Assembly (NCBI RefSeq): GCF_006439025.1
Contig: NZ_RCYZ01000007.1
Span: forward strand, 120,825 to 184,824
DNA length: 64,000 bases
DNA from: Hymenobacter nivis
GTDB lineage: Bacteria; Bacteroidota; Bacteroidia; Cytophagales; Hymenobacteraceae
Reading direction: 5' to 3'
In this document: piece by piece, positions 44,381-52,644 of the stretch
Numbering within the stretch: position 1 is the stretch's first letter
Layout of the letters: each line of letters opens with the position of its first letter
Notes under the pieces: model-generated
The model's input: only the letters and a program-made list of their open reading frames with translations
What the model was told of the DNA's origin: nothing
Databases searched by the model: none
Translations under genes and position numbers: made by a program

Positions 44381-45376
44381 ATGAGCACCATCAAACAAGT
44401 AGCCTTGGGTAGCCAGGGCCTCACCGTATCCGTCGAAGGCCTGGGCTGCATGGGCATGACGGGCGGCGTGAACGGCATGAGCGTGTACGGCGCCGCCGAC
44501 GAAGCCGAGAGCCTCGCTACCCTGGATAGGGCCCTGGAGCTGGGCGTGACCATGCTCGACACGGCCGACCTCTACGGCCCGATGCACAACGAGCGCCTTG
44601 TGGGCCGCGCCATCGCCGGCCGGCGCGACCGGTTCACCGTCGCCACCAAGTTCGGCTTCGAAGTGGACGACGCCGAAAACTGGACCGGCGGCTACAACGG
44701 CCGGCCCGAGTATGTGCGCAAGTCCATCGAACGCTCGCTGCGCAACCTGGGCACCGACTACATCGACCTCTACTACCTGCACCGCGTGGACCCCGCCACC
44801 CCCGTCGAGGACACGGTGGGCGCCATGAGCCGCCTCGTGGAAGAGGGCAAAGTGCGCTACCTGGGCCTGAGCGAAGTATCGGCCGACGTGCTGCGCCGCG
44901 CCCACGCCGTGCACCCCCTTTCGGCCCTCGAAACCGAGTATTCGCTCTTCGACCGCAAAGTGGAAGAGGAAGGAATTTTGCAGGCCACCCGCGACTTGGG
45001 CATCGGCTTCGTGGCGTATTCGCCGCTGGGCCGGGGCTTTCTGTCGGGCGACATCAAGACGCCCGACGACTTCGAAGCCAGCGACTCGCGCCGCTTCTTC
45101 CCCCGCTACCAGGGCGAAAACTTCTACAAAAACCTGGAGCTGGTGGAGAAGCTCAAAACCCTGGCCGCCACCAAGGGCGTGACGGCCGCGCAGCTGGCCC
45201 TGGCCTGGGTGCTGGCCCAGGACGTGGTGGTGATTCCAGGCACCAAGCGCCGCAAGTACTTGGAGGCCAACGTCGATGCGGCCAGCATCGTCCTCACCCC
45301 GGCCGAGCTGGGGGCCCTCGACGCCATCATGCCGGTGGGCAGCGCGGCCGGTGCGGCGTACCCAGCTGGGTTTTAG
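44381..45376 (+). CDS. Aldo/keto reductase (second of tandem pair)
   Basis: A 331-residue cytoplasmic reductase. Catalytic residues are in MLDTADLYGPMHNE (D, Y), ATKFGFEVDD (K) and LYYLHRVD (H); the cofactor end is VVIPGTKRRKYLEANVDA. GLGCMGMTGG at the N-terminus places it in the AKR13 (YakC/pyridoxal-reductase-like) group. It sits 121 bases after the first reductase, with its own copy of the palindrome and -7 box. Confidence 0.9.
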   Translation: MSTIKQVALGSQGLTVSVEGLGCMGMTGGVNGMSVYGAADEAESLATLDRALELGVTMLDTADLYGPMHNERLVGRAIAGRRDRFTVATKFGFEVDDAENWTGGYNGRPEYVRKSIERSLRNLGTDYIDLYYLHRVDPATPVEDTVGAMSRLVEEGKVRYLGLSEVSADVLRRAHAVHPLSALETEYSLFDRKVEEEGILQATRDLGIGFVAYSPLGRGFLSGDIKTPDDFEASDSRRFFPRYQGENFYKNLELVEKLKTLAATKGVTAAQLALAWVLAQDVVVIPGTKRRKYLEANVDAASIVLTPAELGALDAIMPVGSAAGAAYPAGF

Positions 45377-45465
45377 GGCCCTGGGCAGCAAATAGCCCCG
45401 GCCGGCCCTTGGAGCCCCGGCCGGGGCTTACTTGCCGTTGCACCAGCACAACCAAACCAGCACCG

Positions 45466-46341
45466 ATGCACGACTACGTGGGCTACTGCGCAGTGAATGT
45501 GGAAGACAAGTCGCTGAACTTGAGCTTCCCGCTGGCGGTGCTGTACCCCAGCAGTACCCCGGGCCGGCCGGAGCGCCTGGGGCCCTACGAGCTGAACGTC
45601 GCGCTAGGGGCCCCGCCCAAAGCTGGCGCGTGGCCACTGGTGCTGCTCTCGCACGGCGGCGGCAGCACCCCGCTGGTGTACCGCACGCTGGCCCACGCCC
45701 TGGCCCGCCGCGGGTTCGTGGTGGGCCTGCCGGAGCACCCCTTCAACCACCTCGGCAACAACGCCTGGGAGTACACCGCCCAAAACCTGGTGGCCCGCCC
45801 CCACCACCTCCGGCTGGCCGCCGATGCGCTGCTCCACCACCCGCCGTTTGCGGCCGTGCTCAAGCCCAACGCCGTGGCACTCATTGGCCACTCGATGGGC
45901 GGCTACGCAGCCCTCGCCGCGGCGGGCGGCGCGCCCATGACGGGGCCGCGGGAGTCGCCGGCTGGGGCCCCCGAGCCCGTGGCCACCGTGGCCGACGGGC
46001 GCGTGCGGGCCCTGGTGCTGCTGGCCCCGGCCACGGCGTGGTTCAGCCACCCGGGGGCCCTGCGCCGGGTGCACGCGCCCATTCTGCTGCTCACGGCCGA
46101 GCACGACGCCCACACGCCCCCCGTCTACGCGCAGCTGGTGCGCGACGGGGTGCCCAACCCAGCCCGGCTCACGCACCGGGTGGTGGCCAACGCCGGCCAT
46201 TTCTCCTTCCTAAGTCCATTCCCGGCGGCGCGAATCAGCCCAGATTTTCCGCCGTCGCAAGACCCGCCAGGTTTTGACCGGGCCCGCTTTCACGACGCGC
46301 TGCCGGCGGAAATAGCCGCTTTTCTGGCGCTGCACGTTTAA
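45466..46341 (+). CDS. Alpha/beta hydrolase (dienelactone hydrolase-like)
   Basis: A 291-residue cytoplasmic hydrolase with no signal peptide. The nucleophile elbow is GHSMGGYA. The likely triad aspartate is in LLTAEHDAHTPP and the histidine in NAGHFSF. LVLLSHGGGSTPLVY forms the oxyanion region. Similar predicted dienelactone hydrolases are often adjacent to redox enzymes, but the substrate is unknown. The ATG at 45466 is chosen because family similarity starts there. It ends three bases before the AraC gene's promoter box. Confidence 0.85.
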   Translation: MHDYVGYCAVNVEDKSLNLSFPLAVLYPSSTPGRPERLGPYELNVALGAPPKAGAWPLVLLSHGGGSTPLVYRTLAHALARRGFVVGLPEHPFNHLGNNAWEYTAQNLVARPHHLRLAADALLHHPPFAAVLKPNAVALIGHSMGGYAALAAAGGAPMTGPRESPAGAPEPVATVADGRVRALVLLAPATAWFSHPGALRRVHAPILLLTAEHDAHTPPVYAQLVRDGVPNPARLTHRVVANAGHFSFLSPFPAARISPDFPPSQDPPGFDRARFHDALPAEIAAFLALHV

Positions 46342-46344
46342 CCC

Positions 46345-46352
46345 TAACTTTG
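46345..46352 (+). promoter_or_regulatory. Promoter -7 box TAACTTTG of the AraC-type gene
   Basis: It matches TAnnTTTG and ends four bases before the ATG at 46357. With the spacing seen at rnpB, transcription would begin at or within a base or two of the start codon. Confidence 0.6.
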
Positions 46353-46356
46353 CTCT

Positions 46357-47277
46357 ATGAAACACGCAGCCAAAGACTTCCGCGTGCTGGCCTCGGTGTC
46401 GGACTTCACCCAGCACTTTGGGTTTCCGAGCCCGGCGCACCCGCTGTTCACCGTCATCGACCTGGCCCAGCACCGCGGGGCCCCGGCGCCGCCCCTGGCG
46501 GGCCCGGCGTTTCGGCAGCTCTACATCATTGCGCTGAAGAAAAACCTGAAGGGCACCATCCAGTACGGCCACCGCGACTACGATTTCAGCGAGGGCGTGC
46601 TGGCATTTTACGCGCCCGGGCAAATGTGCGAGAACAACGAGACGGTGGACACGTCAGAGCTCAGCGGCTGGATGCTGGTCTTCCACCCCGACCTGCTGCA
46701 CAAGTACCCGCTGGCCCAGAAAATCGCCGGCTACGGCTTTTTTTCCTACCAGGTGCACGAGGCCCTACACCTCTCGGCCCGCGAGGAAGCCATGGTCGAC
46801 GGCGTGCTGCACAGCATCCGGCTCGAATACAACCAGCCCACCGACGGCTTCAGCCAGGACGTGCTGGTGTCGCAGCTCGACGTGCTGCTCAACTACGCCA
46901 ACCGCTTCTACCACCGGCAGTTCCTCACGCGCCGGCCCGCCGCGCACGACCTGCTCAGCAGCTTCGAGGCGCTGCTGGCCGCCTACTTTGCCCAGGGCGG
47001 CGAGCAGCCGCTGCCCACCGTGCAGCACTTCGCCGACGCGCTGCACGTGTCGCCAGCCTACCTCAGCGACCTGCTGCGCTCCCTCACCGGCCAGAACACG
47101 CAGCAGCACATCCACCACGCCCTCATCGAGCGGGCCAAGCAGCTGCTGCTCAGCACCTCACTCACTGTCAACGAAACCGCTTTCCGTCTCGGCTTCGAGT
47201 ACCCGCAGTACTTCAGCCGCCTGTTTAAAAGCAAAACCGGCCGCACCCCCGCAGCCTTCCGCCTCTCGGCCAATTAG
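46357..47277 (+). CDS. AraC-family transcriptional regulator
   Basis: A 306-residue regulator. The N-terminal half is a cupin-like sensing domain typical of Bacteroidota AraC proteins (KKNLKGTIQYGHRDYDFSEG, MLVFHPDLLH). The C-terminal half has two helix-turn-helix units: VSPAYLSDLLRSLTGQ and NETAFRLGFEYPQYFSRLF, ending in TGRTPAAFR. It lies directly downstream of the hydrolase and reductase genes on the same strand and probably controls them. Proteins of this type next to aldo/keto reductases often respond to small carbonyl or aromatic compounds (inference). Confidence 0.9.
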   Translation: MKHAAKDFRVLASVSDFTQHFGFPSPAHPLFTVIDLAQHRGAPAPPLAGPAFRQLYIIALKKNLKGTIQYGHRDYDFSEGVLAFYAPGQMCENNETVDTSELSGWMLVFHPDLLHKYPLAQKIAGYGFFSYQVHEALHLSAREEAMVDGVLHSIRLEYNQPTDGFSQDVLVSQLDVLLNYANRFYHRQFLTRRPAAHDLLSSFEALLAAYFAQGGEQPLPTVQHFADALHVSPAYLSDLLRSLTGQNTQQHIHHALIERAKQLLLSTSLTVNETAFRLGFEYPQYFSRLFKSKTGRTPAAFRLSAN

Positions 47278-47318
47278 CTCATAAACAGCAGGCTTGCAGT
47301 TGCTTGTGTGCCTAAGCC

Positions 47319-47367
47319 AAAACAAGGTCGTCATGCTTCGCTGCGCGCTGCATGACGACCTTGTTTT
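47319..47367. terminator. Bidirectional 18-bp hairpin between convergent genes
   Basis: A perfect 18-bp inverted repeat (47319-47336 with 47350-47367) with a 13-base loop. The ends are AAAAC and GTTTT, so both strands carry a short T-run. The inner GTCATGC and CTGCGCGC words resemble the palindromic repeat family, so a repeat may have been recruited as terminator. Confidence 0.8.
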
Positions 47368-47414
47368 GCTAGCGGCGTGACGCGAACGCGCCCGGGGCCC
47401 TAAAAGCGAGTAGC

Positions 47415-48407
47415 CTACTTGGCGGGCTGCACGCCCTCGGTCGTCATTTGCACGCGCTTGATGGTGCCGTCGGGGTTGTAGTTGAGGTAATCGATGCACA
47501 CCGAGCGGCGGAAGCTGCCGCCGTGCTCGTTCATCCCGCCGTTGTGGTAAATGAAGTACGACTTGCCCTTGAAGTCGATGATGGCCTGGTGGTTGGTGTT
47601 GCTGTTGCCGGCCAGCTCGTTCAAGATGCCCTTGTACTGCCAGGGGCCCTCTACGCTGCGGCTCATGGCGTAGGCAATCTTTTCGGGGAATTCGGTGGCG
47701 TAGCTCAGGTAGTACCAGCCGTTGTGCTGGTGCACCCAGGGCGCCTCCGTGAAGCGCGGCAGCCCGGTCACGTTCATGATGGGCCCGTCCAGTTCGGTCA
47801 TGTTGGCCTTGAGCTTGGCGTAGTGGCAGTTGGTGTTGCCCCAAAACAGGTAGGCCTGGCCCTTGGCGTCAACAATCACCGTGGGGTCGATGTCGTCCCA
47901 AGTGATTTTGCTTTCCGTCATGTCGTTGGTAATCAGCGCCGAGCCGCGGGCATCCTTAAAGGGCCCCGCCGGGTTGTCGGCCACCGCCACCCCGATGGCC
48001 TTGCCGCGCACGGTGCCGTGCTCCACGGCCGCGTACCAGTAAAACTTGCCGTTGCGGGCAATCACCTGCGAGGCCCAAGCGTCGTCCTTAGCCCAGGCAA
48101 AGTCGCTGACCTTCAGCGGCACCGGGTGCTCGGTCCAGTGCACCATGTCGGTGGAGGAGAAGCACAGCCACTCGTGCATCACGTAGCGCTCCTGGTCGTT
48201 GGGGGCCTCGTCGTGGCCGGTGTAGAGGTACACCGTGCCGCCCTGCACCATGGCGGCGGGGTCGGCGGTGTACTTGGTTTTGATGACGGGGTTGCCGGCG
48301 GCGGCCGGCGCCGCGGCGGGGCCCTGGGCCCGCGCCGGGGCCCCCAGCAGCAGGCCCAGGCCCGCCGTGGCCGCCAGCGCAAATTTGCTTAACGCGTTGC
48401 TATGCAT
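47415..48407 (-). CDS. Secreted GH43 family glycosidase
   Basis: A 330-residue exported enzyme. The signal peptide ends PARAQG. Blades of the GH43 propeller show KYTADPAAMVQGGTVYLY with the catalytic base Asp, WDDIDPTVIVDA with the modulating Asp, and RFTEAPWVHQHNGWYYLSY with the acid Glu. This pattern is common in beta-xylosidases and arabinofuranosidases; which sugar is released cannot be decided. It follows the other GH43 gene by 26 bases on the same strand, so they form an operon. Confidence 0.9.
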   Translation of the reverse strand: MHSNALSKFALAATAGLGLLLGAPARAQGPAAAPAAAGNPVIKTKYTADPAAMVQGGTVYLYTGHDEAPNDQERYVMHEWLCFSSTDMVHWTEHPVPLKVSDFAWAKDDAWASQVIARNGKFYWYAAVEHGTVRGKAIGVAVADNPAGPFKDARGSALITNDMTESKITWDDIDPTVIVDAKGQAYLFWGNTNCHYAKLKANMTELDGPIMNVTGLPRFTEAPWVHQHNGWYYLSYATEFPEKIAYAMSRSVEGPWQYKGILNELAGNSNTNHQAIIDFKGKSYFIYHNGGMNEHGGSFRRSVCIDYLNYNPDGTIKRVQMTTEGVQPAK

Positions 48408-48433
48408 GAAACTATGAAGGAAAAGTGTGCGAA

Positions 48434-49426
48434 TTATTTAGCGGCCGGGGCCACCGTGGGCCAGCCCTCGGGGCCCCAGGCCAGGGGTTCGATGCGCAGC
48501 TTGGGGCGGCCGTTGTCGTGGCCGTCGTAGCCGTGGAACACCAGGTAATCGGCGTTGTCGAAGCTTACCACCGCGTTGTGGCCCACCCCGAACCAGTTGG
48601 CGTCGCCCTGCAGCACGAGGGTGCCGCCGCCCTGCTCCATGGGCGTGCCGGCGCGGTCGAGGTAGGGGCCCGTCACGGCCTTGGCGCGGCCCACCACCAT
48701 TTTGTAGGTGCTTTGGGGGCCCCGGCAGCAGTAATCAAACGAAGCAAAGAGGTAGTAGTAGCCGCCATGCCGGAACACGAACGGCCCTTCGATGGCCCCG
48801 TCGCCGGGCAGCGAGTCGGCCAGGGCGGCGGTGCGGGGGCGGCGGGCCAGCGTGCGCCACTGCGCGGGCACGGCCGGGCCGCCCAGGTCGGGGCGCAGTT
48901 GCACCAGCTTAATGCCGTTCCAAAACGAGCCGAAGCTCAGCCACGGCGTGCCCTGGTCGTCGCGCACCAGGTTGGGGTCGATGGCGTTCCACATATCGCG
49001 CCCGGGCACCGAAGCCACCACCTCGCCGTGGTCCACCCACTTGAAGTCGGGCGATTTTGGGTCGAGCGTTTTGTTGGTGGCCAACCCGATGGCCGAGCGG
49101 TTTTTGCCGAACGTGGAGATGGAATAAAACAGGCTGTACTGCCCGTTGGCCAGCGAGATATCGGGGGCCCAAATGTGCCCCTTGAAGCCCGGTACGGCCC
49201 GCACTGCCCAGGCCGGCGGCGCGGCGAACACGGGCGCCTCGGCGGTCCAGTGCTGCCGGTCTTTCGACGACCACACCGTGATGCCGTTGCCCGTGCCAAA
49301 CAGGTAGTACGTGCCGTTCTGCCGCGTCAGCACCGGGTCGTGGATGGGGATGGCCGGCGGGGCACCCTGGGCTCCGGCCCCACGGCTAATTAACAGCAGC
49401 AGCGCCGCAAACAACCGCTTTTTCAT
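48434..49426 (-). CDS. Secreted GH43 endo-arabinanase-like enzyme
   Basis: A 330-residue exported enzyme. The signal peptide is MKKRLFAALLLLISRGAGAQG. Catalytic regions are IPIHDPVLTRQNGTYYLF (base Asp), NAIDPNLVRDDQG (modulating Asp) and GAIEGPFVFRHGGYYYLF (acid Glu). GFKGHIWAPDIS and YCCRGPQSTYKMVVGRA fit endo-1,5-alpha-L-arabinanases. It is the first gene of the leftward pair, and its upstream region holds a LacI-type operator candidate. Confidence 0.92.
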   Translation of the reverse strand: MKKRLFAALLLLISRGAGAQGAPPAIPIHDPVLTRQNGTYYLFGTGNGITVWSSKDRQHWTAEAPVFAAPPAWAVRAVPGFKGHIWAPDISLANGQYSLFYSISTFGKNRSAIGLATNKTLDPKSPDFKWVDHGEVVASVPGRDMWNAIDPNLVRDDQGTPWLSFGSFWNGIKLVQLRPDLGGPAVPAQWRTLARRPRTAALADSLPGDGAIEGPFVFRHGGYYYLFASFDYCCRGPQSTYKMVVGRAKAVTGPYLDRAGTPMEQGGGTLVLQGDANWFGVGHNAVVSFDNADYLVFHGYDGHDNGRPKLRIEPLAWGPEGWPTVAPAAK

Positions 49427-49440
49427 AAGGTCTAGCGAAA

Positions 49441-49457
49441 CATTATCGATTGTGTAA
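49441..49457. promoter_or_regulatory. Candidate LacI-type operator before the GH43 pair
   Basis: On the plus strand, ATTATCGATTGTGTAA; on the minus strand, TTACACAATCGATAAT. It shares ATCGATTGTG and a nearby AATATG with the palindrome at 26837-26850. Confidence 0.55.
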
Positions 49458-49585
49458 ATATGTACAAATTCTGGTAATGCCTACCCCGCTTGGGGCCCAT
49501 CACCAAGCACCCCGCTGTATTATTTGCTGACAACCACACATTTGATGCATATTGCGCCCTGCCAAATAAATACACCAACTACTCA

Positions 49586-49595
49586 CAAACGTTTG
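49586..49595. promoter_or_regulatory. Candidate operator CAAACGTTTG
   Basis: A perfect 10-bp CG-centred palindrome in the flank ACAAACGTTTGCA, the classic LacI/GalR half-site form. It lies on the regulator's side of the divergent region. Confidence 0.5.
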
Positions 49596-49766
49596 CAGAT
49601 AGCCTGGCAATACCTTTTTTGGTACTGCTGGGCCCGCGCCCAGGCCTAGGGTGGCCGCTGCCCGGTCCGGCCCTACATCAGTCATTCGGCGCGGCCATTC
49701 TTGCACTAACATTGCGCTAAATTTGCGGTAGCGCCGGGTTTTTCGCCCTCAGGTACCGCCCCACGC

Positions 49767-50822
49767 ATGGCCCTTCCCAAAAAACCTTCCCCTACTTCCC
49801 CGGCCACAGTTTCGATGGCCGACCTGGCCCGTGAACTGGGCGTGTCGATGACCACCGTATCGCGCGCCCTGAGCGACCACCACAGCATCGGGGCCGCCAC
49901 CAAGCAGCGGGTGCTGAAGCTGGCTAAAAAGCTCAACTACCAGCCCAACCACATGGCCGCCGCCCTGCGCCGGGGCCAGAGCCGGCTGCTGGGCGTGGTG
50001 GTGCCCTACATCGAAGGCAAGTTTTTTCCCTCTGTCATTCAAGGCATTGAGCAGGCAGCCAGCAAGGCTGGGTTCAGCGTCATTGTGTGCCAGTCGCACG
50101 AAGACGTGCAGTTGGAGCGACGCAACGTAGAAACGCTGCTCAACGCCCAGGTGGCGGGCGTGCTGGTGTCGCTGGCGCGCAACACCCAAGAGTTTCACCA
50201 CTTCGACAAGGTGCGGGGCCGGGGCATTCCGCTGGTATTTTTCGACCGGATTCCGGCCGGCGAGCAGGTGAATTCGGTGGTGCTGGACGACCACGCGGGG
50301 GCCCTGCAAGCCACCAGCCACCTGCTAGCGCAGGGCTGCCGGCGCGTGGCCCACCTGGCGGGGCCCCAGCACCTCAACATTTACCGCCACCGCCGCCAAG
50401 GCTACCTCGACGCGCTGGCCGCCTTCGGCATTGCCCCCGACGAGGCCCTGATTGACTACTCCGACATGACCACCGAGGACGGGGCCGCGGCCATGCGCCG
50501 CCTGCTGGCCCTACCCAACCCAGTCGATGGCGTGTTTGGGGCCGGCGACTCGGCCATCCTAGGGGCCCTGCAAGCGCTTAAGGCCCAGGGCATCAGCATT
50601 CCGCGCGACGTGGCGCTGGCCGGCTTCAGCAACGAAGGCTTCACGGCCATCACCGAGCCGCGCCTCACCTCCGTTGACCAGCGGTGCGAGGAAATGGGCG
50701 AAGCCGCCGTGCGCCTGTTTCTGGAGCTGGCCGCTGCGCCCCACGCGCCGTTTGCCCAGCGCCAAGTGGTGCTCCAGCCCGAGCTATTCGTGCGCGAGTC
50801 GTCGCTGCAAGGGCAGGCCTAG
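49767..50822 (+). CDS. LacI-family transcriptional regulator
   Basis: A 351-residue repressor-type regulator. An N-terminal helix-turn-helix (SMADLARELGVSMTTVSRAL, about 16-35) and hinge helix (NYQPNHMAAALRRG) precede a periplasmic-binding-protein-like effector domain with LLGVVVPYIEGKFFPSVIQG, GVLVSLARN, PLVFFDRIP, DGVFGAGDSAILGALQALK and LTSVDQRCEEMGEAA. It is divergent from the GH43 pair and is the natural candidate to control the arabinan genes in response to a sugar. The effector is not predictable. Confidence 0.92.
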   Translation: MALPKKPSPTSPATVSMADLARELGVSMTTVSRALSDHHSIGAATKQRVLKLAKKLNYQPNHMAAALRRGQSRLLGVVVPYIEGKFFPSVIQGIEQAASKAGFSVIVCQSHEDVQLERRNVETLLNAQVAGVLVSLARNTQEFHHFDKVRGRGIPLVFFDRIPAGEQVNSVVLDDHAGALQATSHLLAQGCRRVAHLAGPQHLNIYRHRRQGYLDALAAFGIAPDEALIDYSDMTTEDGAAAMRRLLALPNPVDGVFGAGDSAILGALQALKAQGISIPRDVALAGFSNEGFTAITEPRLTSVDQRCEEMGEAAVRLFLELAAAPHAPFAQRQVVLQPELFVRESSLQGQA

Positions 50823-50945
50823 GGCACAGGGCGGGTGGGTACGAGCACCGTGCGGCGGGGCGGGGCGCGGCTTTTTTTTGGGCTAAATGTGGCCGCGCAA
50901 TCGTTGTCATTATGCTGCATGCATAACAAATTGCGGTCGGTGGCG

Positions 50946-50953
50946 TATCTTTG
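50946..50953 (+). promoter_or_regulatory. Promoter -7 box TATCTTTG of the small peptide gene
   Basis: A clear TAnnTTTG match 36 bases before the ATG at 50989. Confidence 0.6.
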
Positions 50954-50988
50954 CCTTACTACTTCACCATCCTATCAACTACGCTGTT

Positions 50989-51123
50989 ATGAAAAAATCC
51001 ACTGCTTTCTCTTCGCTGCTGCTGCTCGGCGGCTTTGGTTCGCTGGGCTTCCTGGCGGCCCGCCTGCGCTCGCTCGATCTACGCTTCAGCCTGCACGGCG
51101 AAGACGCGGACCACTATTGCTAG
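50989..51123 (+). CDS. 44-residue membrane peptide ending in Cys
   Basis: A short gene encoding 44 residues. It has two N-terminal lysines (MKKSTAFS), one hydrophobic helix (SLLLLGGFGSLGFLAARL), then a polar tail LRFSLHGEDADHYC that ends in cysteine. No family was recognised. Support for a real gene: it has its own -7 box at 50946 and its own terminator at 51162, with nothing else between. The frame is open further upstream, but the ATG at 50989 follows the promoter and starts like a signal peptide or membrane anchor. Confidence 0.65.
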   Translation: MKKSTAFSSLLLLGGFGSLGFLAARLRSLDLRFSLHGEDADHYC

Positions 51124-51161
51124 CAGGGCAGCCTTTTCGCGCGGCGGCCCGTAAGGGGAAC

Positions 51162-51187
51162 AGCCCTGCCCGGCGGCAGGGCTTTTT
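51162..51187 (+). terminator. Terminator after the small peptide gene
   Basis: A perfect 9-bp stem AGCCCTGCC (51162-51170) with 51175-51183, a CGGC loop, and a run of T. Confidence 0.88.
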
Positions 51188-51255
51188 TGTGGCCGTTCGC
51201 GGCGCGGTGCCGACCTTTGCGGCCGGTTTTTTTCCTATCTCAACCACCCTTTTAC

Positions 51256-51897
51256 ATGACGCTTGACACCAACCAGCAGCAGGTGAGCTACATCATCGGC
51301 CGCGACCTGGCCCGCAACTTTGCCCAGCAGGGCCTGGAGCTCGACGTTGATACCCTGGCCGCCGCCCTCAAAGAAGGGCTGCAGGGCCTCCCCAGCCGCC
51401 TCACCCCCGAGCAAATGCAGGCCGCCATGCAGCAGCTGCAAGAACAGCTCGGCGGGGCCCCCGGCGGAGACGATGACGACAACGATTTAGACCCCAACAC
51501 CATGGCCAACAACAAAGCCGAAGGCGAAGCCTTCCTCGCCGAAAACGCCCAGAAAGCCGGCGTCACCACGCTGCCCAGCGGCTTGCAGTACGAAATCCTC
51601 ACCGAGGGCAGCGGCAAGAAGCCGACCCTGAAATCGTCGGTGACGACCCACTACCACGGCACGCTGCCCAACGGCACCGTATTCGATAGTAGCTACCAGC
51701 GCGGCCAGCCCGCCACCTTTCCCGTAAACGGCGTGATTGCCGGCTGGACCGAAGCCCTGCAGCTGATGCCCGAGGGCTCGAAGTGGCGCCTGTACATCCC
51801 CTCCGACCTGGCCTACGGCAAGCGCGGCGCTGGGCGCGACATCGGCCCCGACGCGGCCCTGGTGTTCGACGTAGAGCTGCTGAAAGTAAACAACTGA
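51256..51897 (+). CDS. FKBP-type peptidyl-prolyl cis-trans isomerase
   Basis: A 213-residue folding helper. The N-terminal part (1-100) is the dimerisation-type helix region of FkpA/Mip proteins (VSYIIGRDLARNFAQQGLEL, LAENAQKAGV) with an acidic DDDDNDLD linker. The FKBP domain (about 105-213) has GLQYEIL, VTTHYHGTLPNGTVFDSSY, VIAGWTEALQLMPEGSKWRLYIP and LVFDVELLKVN, keeping the usual Tyr, Phe, Asp, Val-Ile and Trp pocket residues. There is no signal peptide, so it is probably cytoplasmic, unlike classical FkpA. Confidence 0.93.
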   Translation: MTLDTNQQQVSYIIGRDLARNFAQQGLELDVDTLAAALKEGLQGLPSRLTPEQMQAAMQQLQEQLGGAPGGDDDDNDLDPNTMANNKAEGEAFLAENAQKAGVTTLPSGLQYEILTEGSGKKPTLKSSVTTHYHGTLPNGTVFDSSYQRGQPATFPVNGVIAGWTEALQLMPEGSKWRLYIPSDLAYGKRGAGRDIGPDAALVFDVELLKVNN

Positions 51898-51922
51898 GGT
51901 CCCATCGCCGGTCCCTCCTCCG

Positions 51923-51954
51923 AAGCCGCTGCGGAATCTTCCGCAGCGGCTTTT
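51923..51954 (+). terminator. Terminator after the FKBP gene
   Basis: A perfect 14-bp arm pair (51923-51936 with 51939-51952) with a very tight loop, ending TTTT. It lies before the start of the next frame. Confidence 0.75.
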
Positions 51955-52023
51955 GCGGCCCCGCCCCTACCGCCTGGCCCCGCCCCTGGGGCCCCCACGC
52001 TGCGCAGCGCCGACGGCCGCTTC

Positions 52024-52560
52024 GTGCTCACGGCTACCGCCGTGACCGTGCAGGGCCAGGCCTACGCCCTGCGTGAGTTGGAGCGGGCCGATGTCATGCG
52101 CGTGCGCTGGCTGCTGTGGTACTTGCTGGGGGCCCTAAGCTTGGCCGGCGTCATGATTGTGTACCTGCAAAACGGACTACGCACCGTGCCCGCCATGGCA
52201 GGTATGGCCGCGGCGGCGCTGCTGCTGGCCTACGGGCAGCGCGGCACCAACCGCCTGCGGCTATTTCGGCTGGGGCGCGAGGCGGCCCACTTTGCCCTAC
52301 CGGGCGAAACCCCGCCTTGGCAGCGCCTCACCGCCGAGCTGAACCGCCGCATCGGCCAAGCCCACGACCAGGCCGCAGCCGAAGCGGCGGCGGCCCTGGC
52401 GGCTGCTGAAGCTGAGGCCGCCGTAGCCGCAGCCCTGGCGGAGGCTGAAGCCGCAGAGGCAGCGGCGGCTGCTGAAGCGGCGGTTGGGCTGGGGCCCCTG
52501 GGGCCGGGCGGCCTGCCCGGATGGAGCTTGCCGGCGTCCAATTTATTCTTGCGAACGTAG
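52024..52560 (+). CDS. Membrane protein, possibly DUF6232-like, uncertain start
   Basis: At least 178 residues from a GTG at 52024. The N-terminal strand region (VTVQGQAYALREL) followed by two hydrophobic segments (WYLLGALSLAGVMIVYL and PAMAGMAAAALLLAYG) recalls DUF6232-type proteins, from memory only. The C-terminal third is an Ala/Glu repeat, probably a coiled coil, encoded by near-repetitive GCG/GAG codons. No ATG start exists. The frame is open back to the FKBP stop codon and is in phase with it, and TLRSADGRF just before the GTG also looks like domain sequence. The true start is unresolved. Confidence 0.55.
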   Translation: MLTATAVTVQGQAYALRELERADVMRVRWLLWYLLGALSLAGVMIVYLQNGLRTVPAMAGMAAAALLLAYGQRGTNRLRLFRLGREAAHFALPGETPPWQRLTAELNRRIGQAHDQAAAEAAAALAAAEAEAAVAAALAEAEAAEAAAAAEAAVGLGPLGPGGLPGWSLPASNLFLRT

Positions 52561-52644
52561 TACCGCCATACCGCGGGTAGGGCCTCGGCCTGGCCCACGG
52601 CTTCTGCTTTTTCTTCTCCGCATTCCGAACACCTACCCGTTTTT

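Larger units (their letters stand above)
49427..49766. other. Divergent regulatory region, GH43 pair/lacI
   Basis: 340 gene-free bases, AT-rich for this genome. It holds two CG-centred palindrome candidates (49441-49457 and 49586-49595). The first lies 15-31 bases before the leftward GH43 start. The second lies about 170 bases before the regulator. Autoregulation plus control of the GH43 pair would fit. Confidence 0.6.

Noticed and set aside
47319..47367. The 18-bp hairpin as a small RNA gene
   Set aside because: It lies exactly between convergent genes with T-runs on both strands, which fits a bidirectional terminator better.
49500..49712. A 70-codon minus-strand open frame between GH43 and lacI
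   Set aside because: It lies in an AT-rich regulatory region with operator candidates and shows no protein features.
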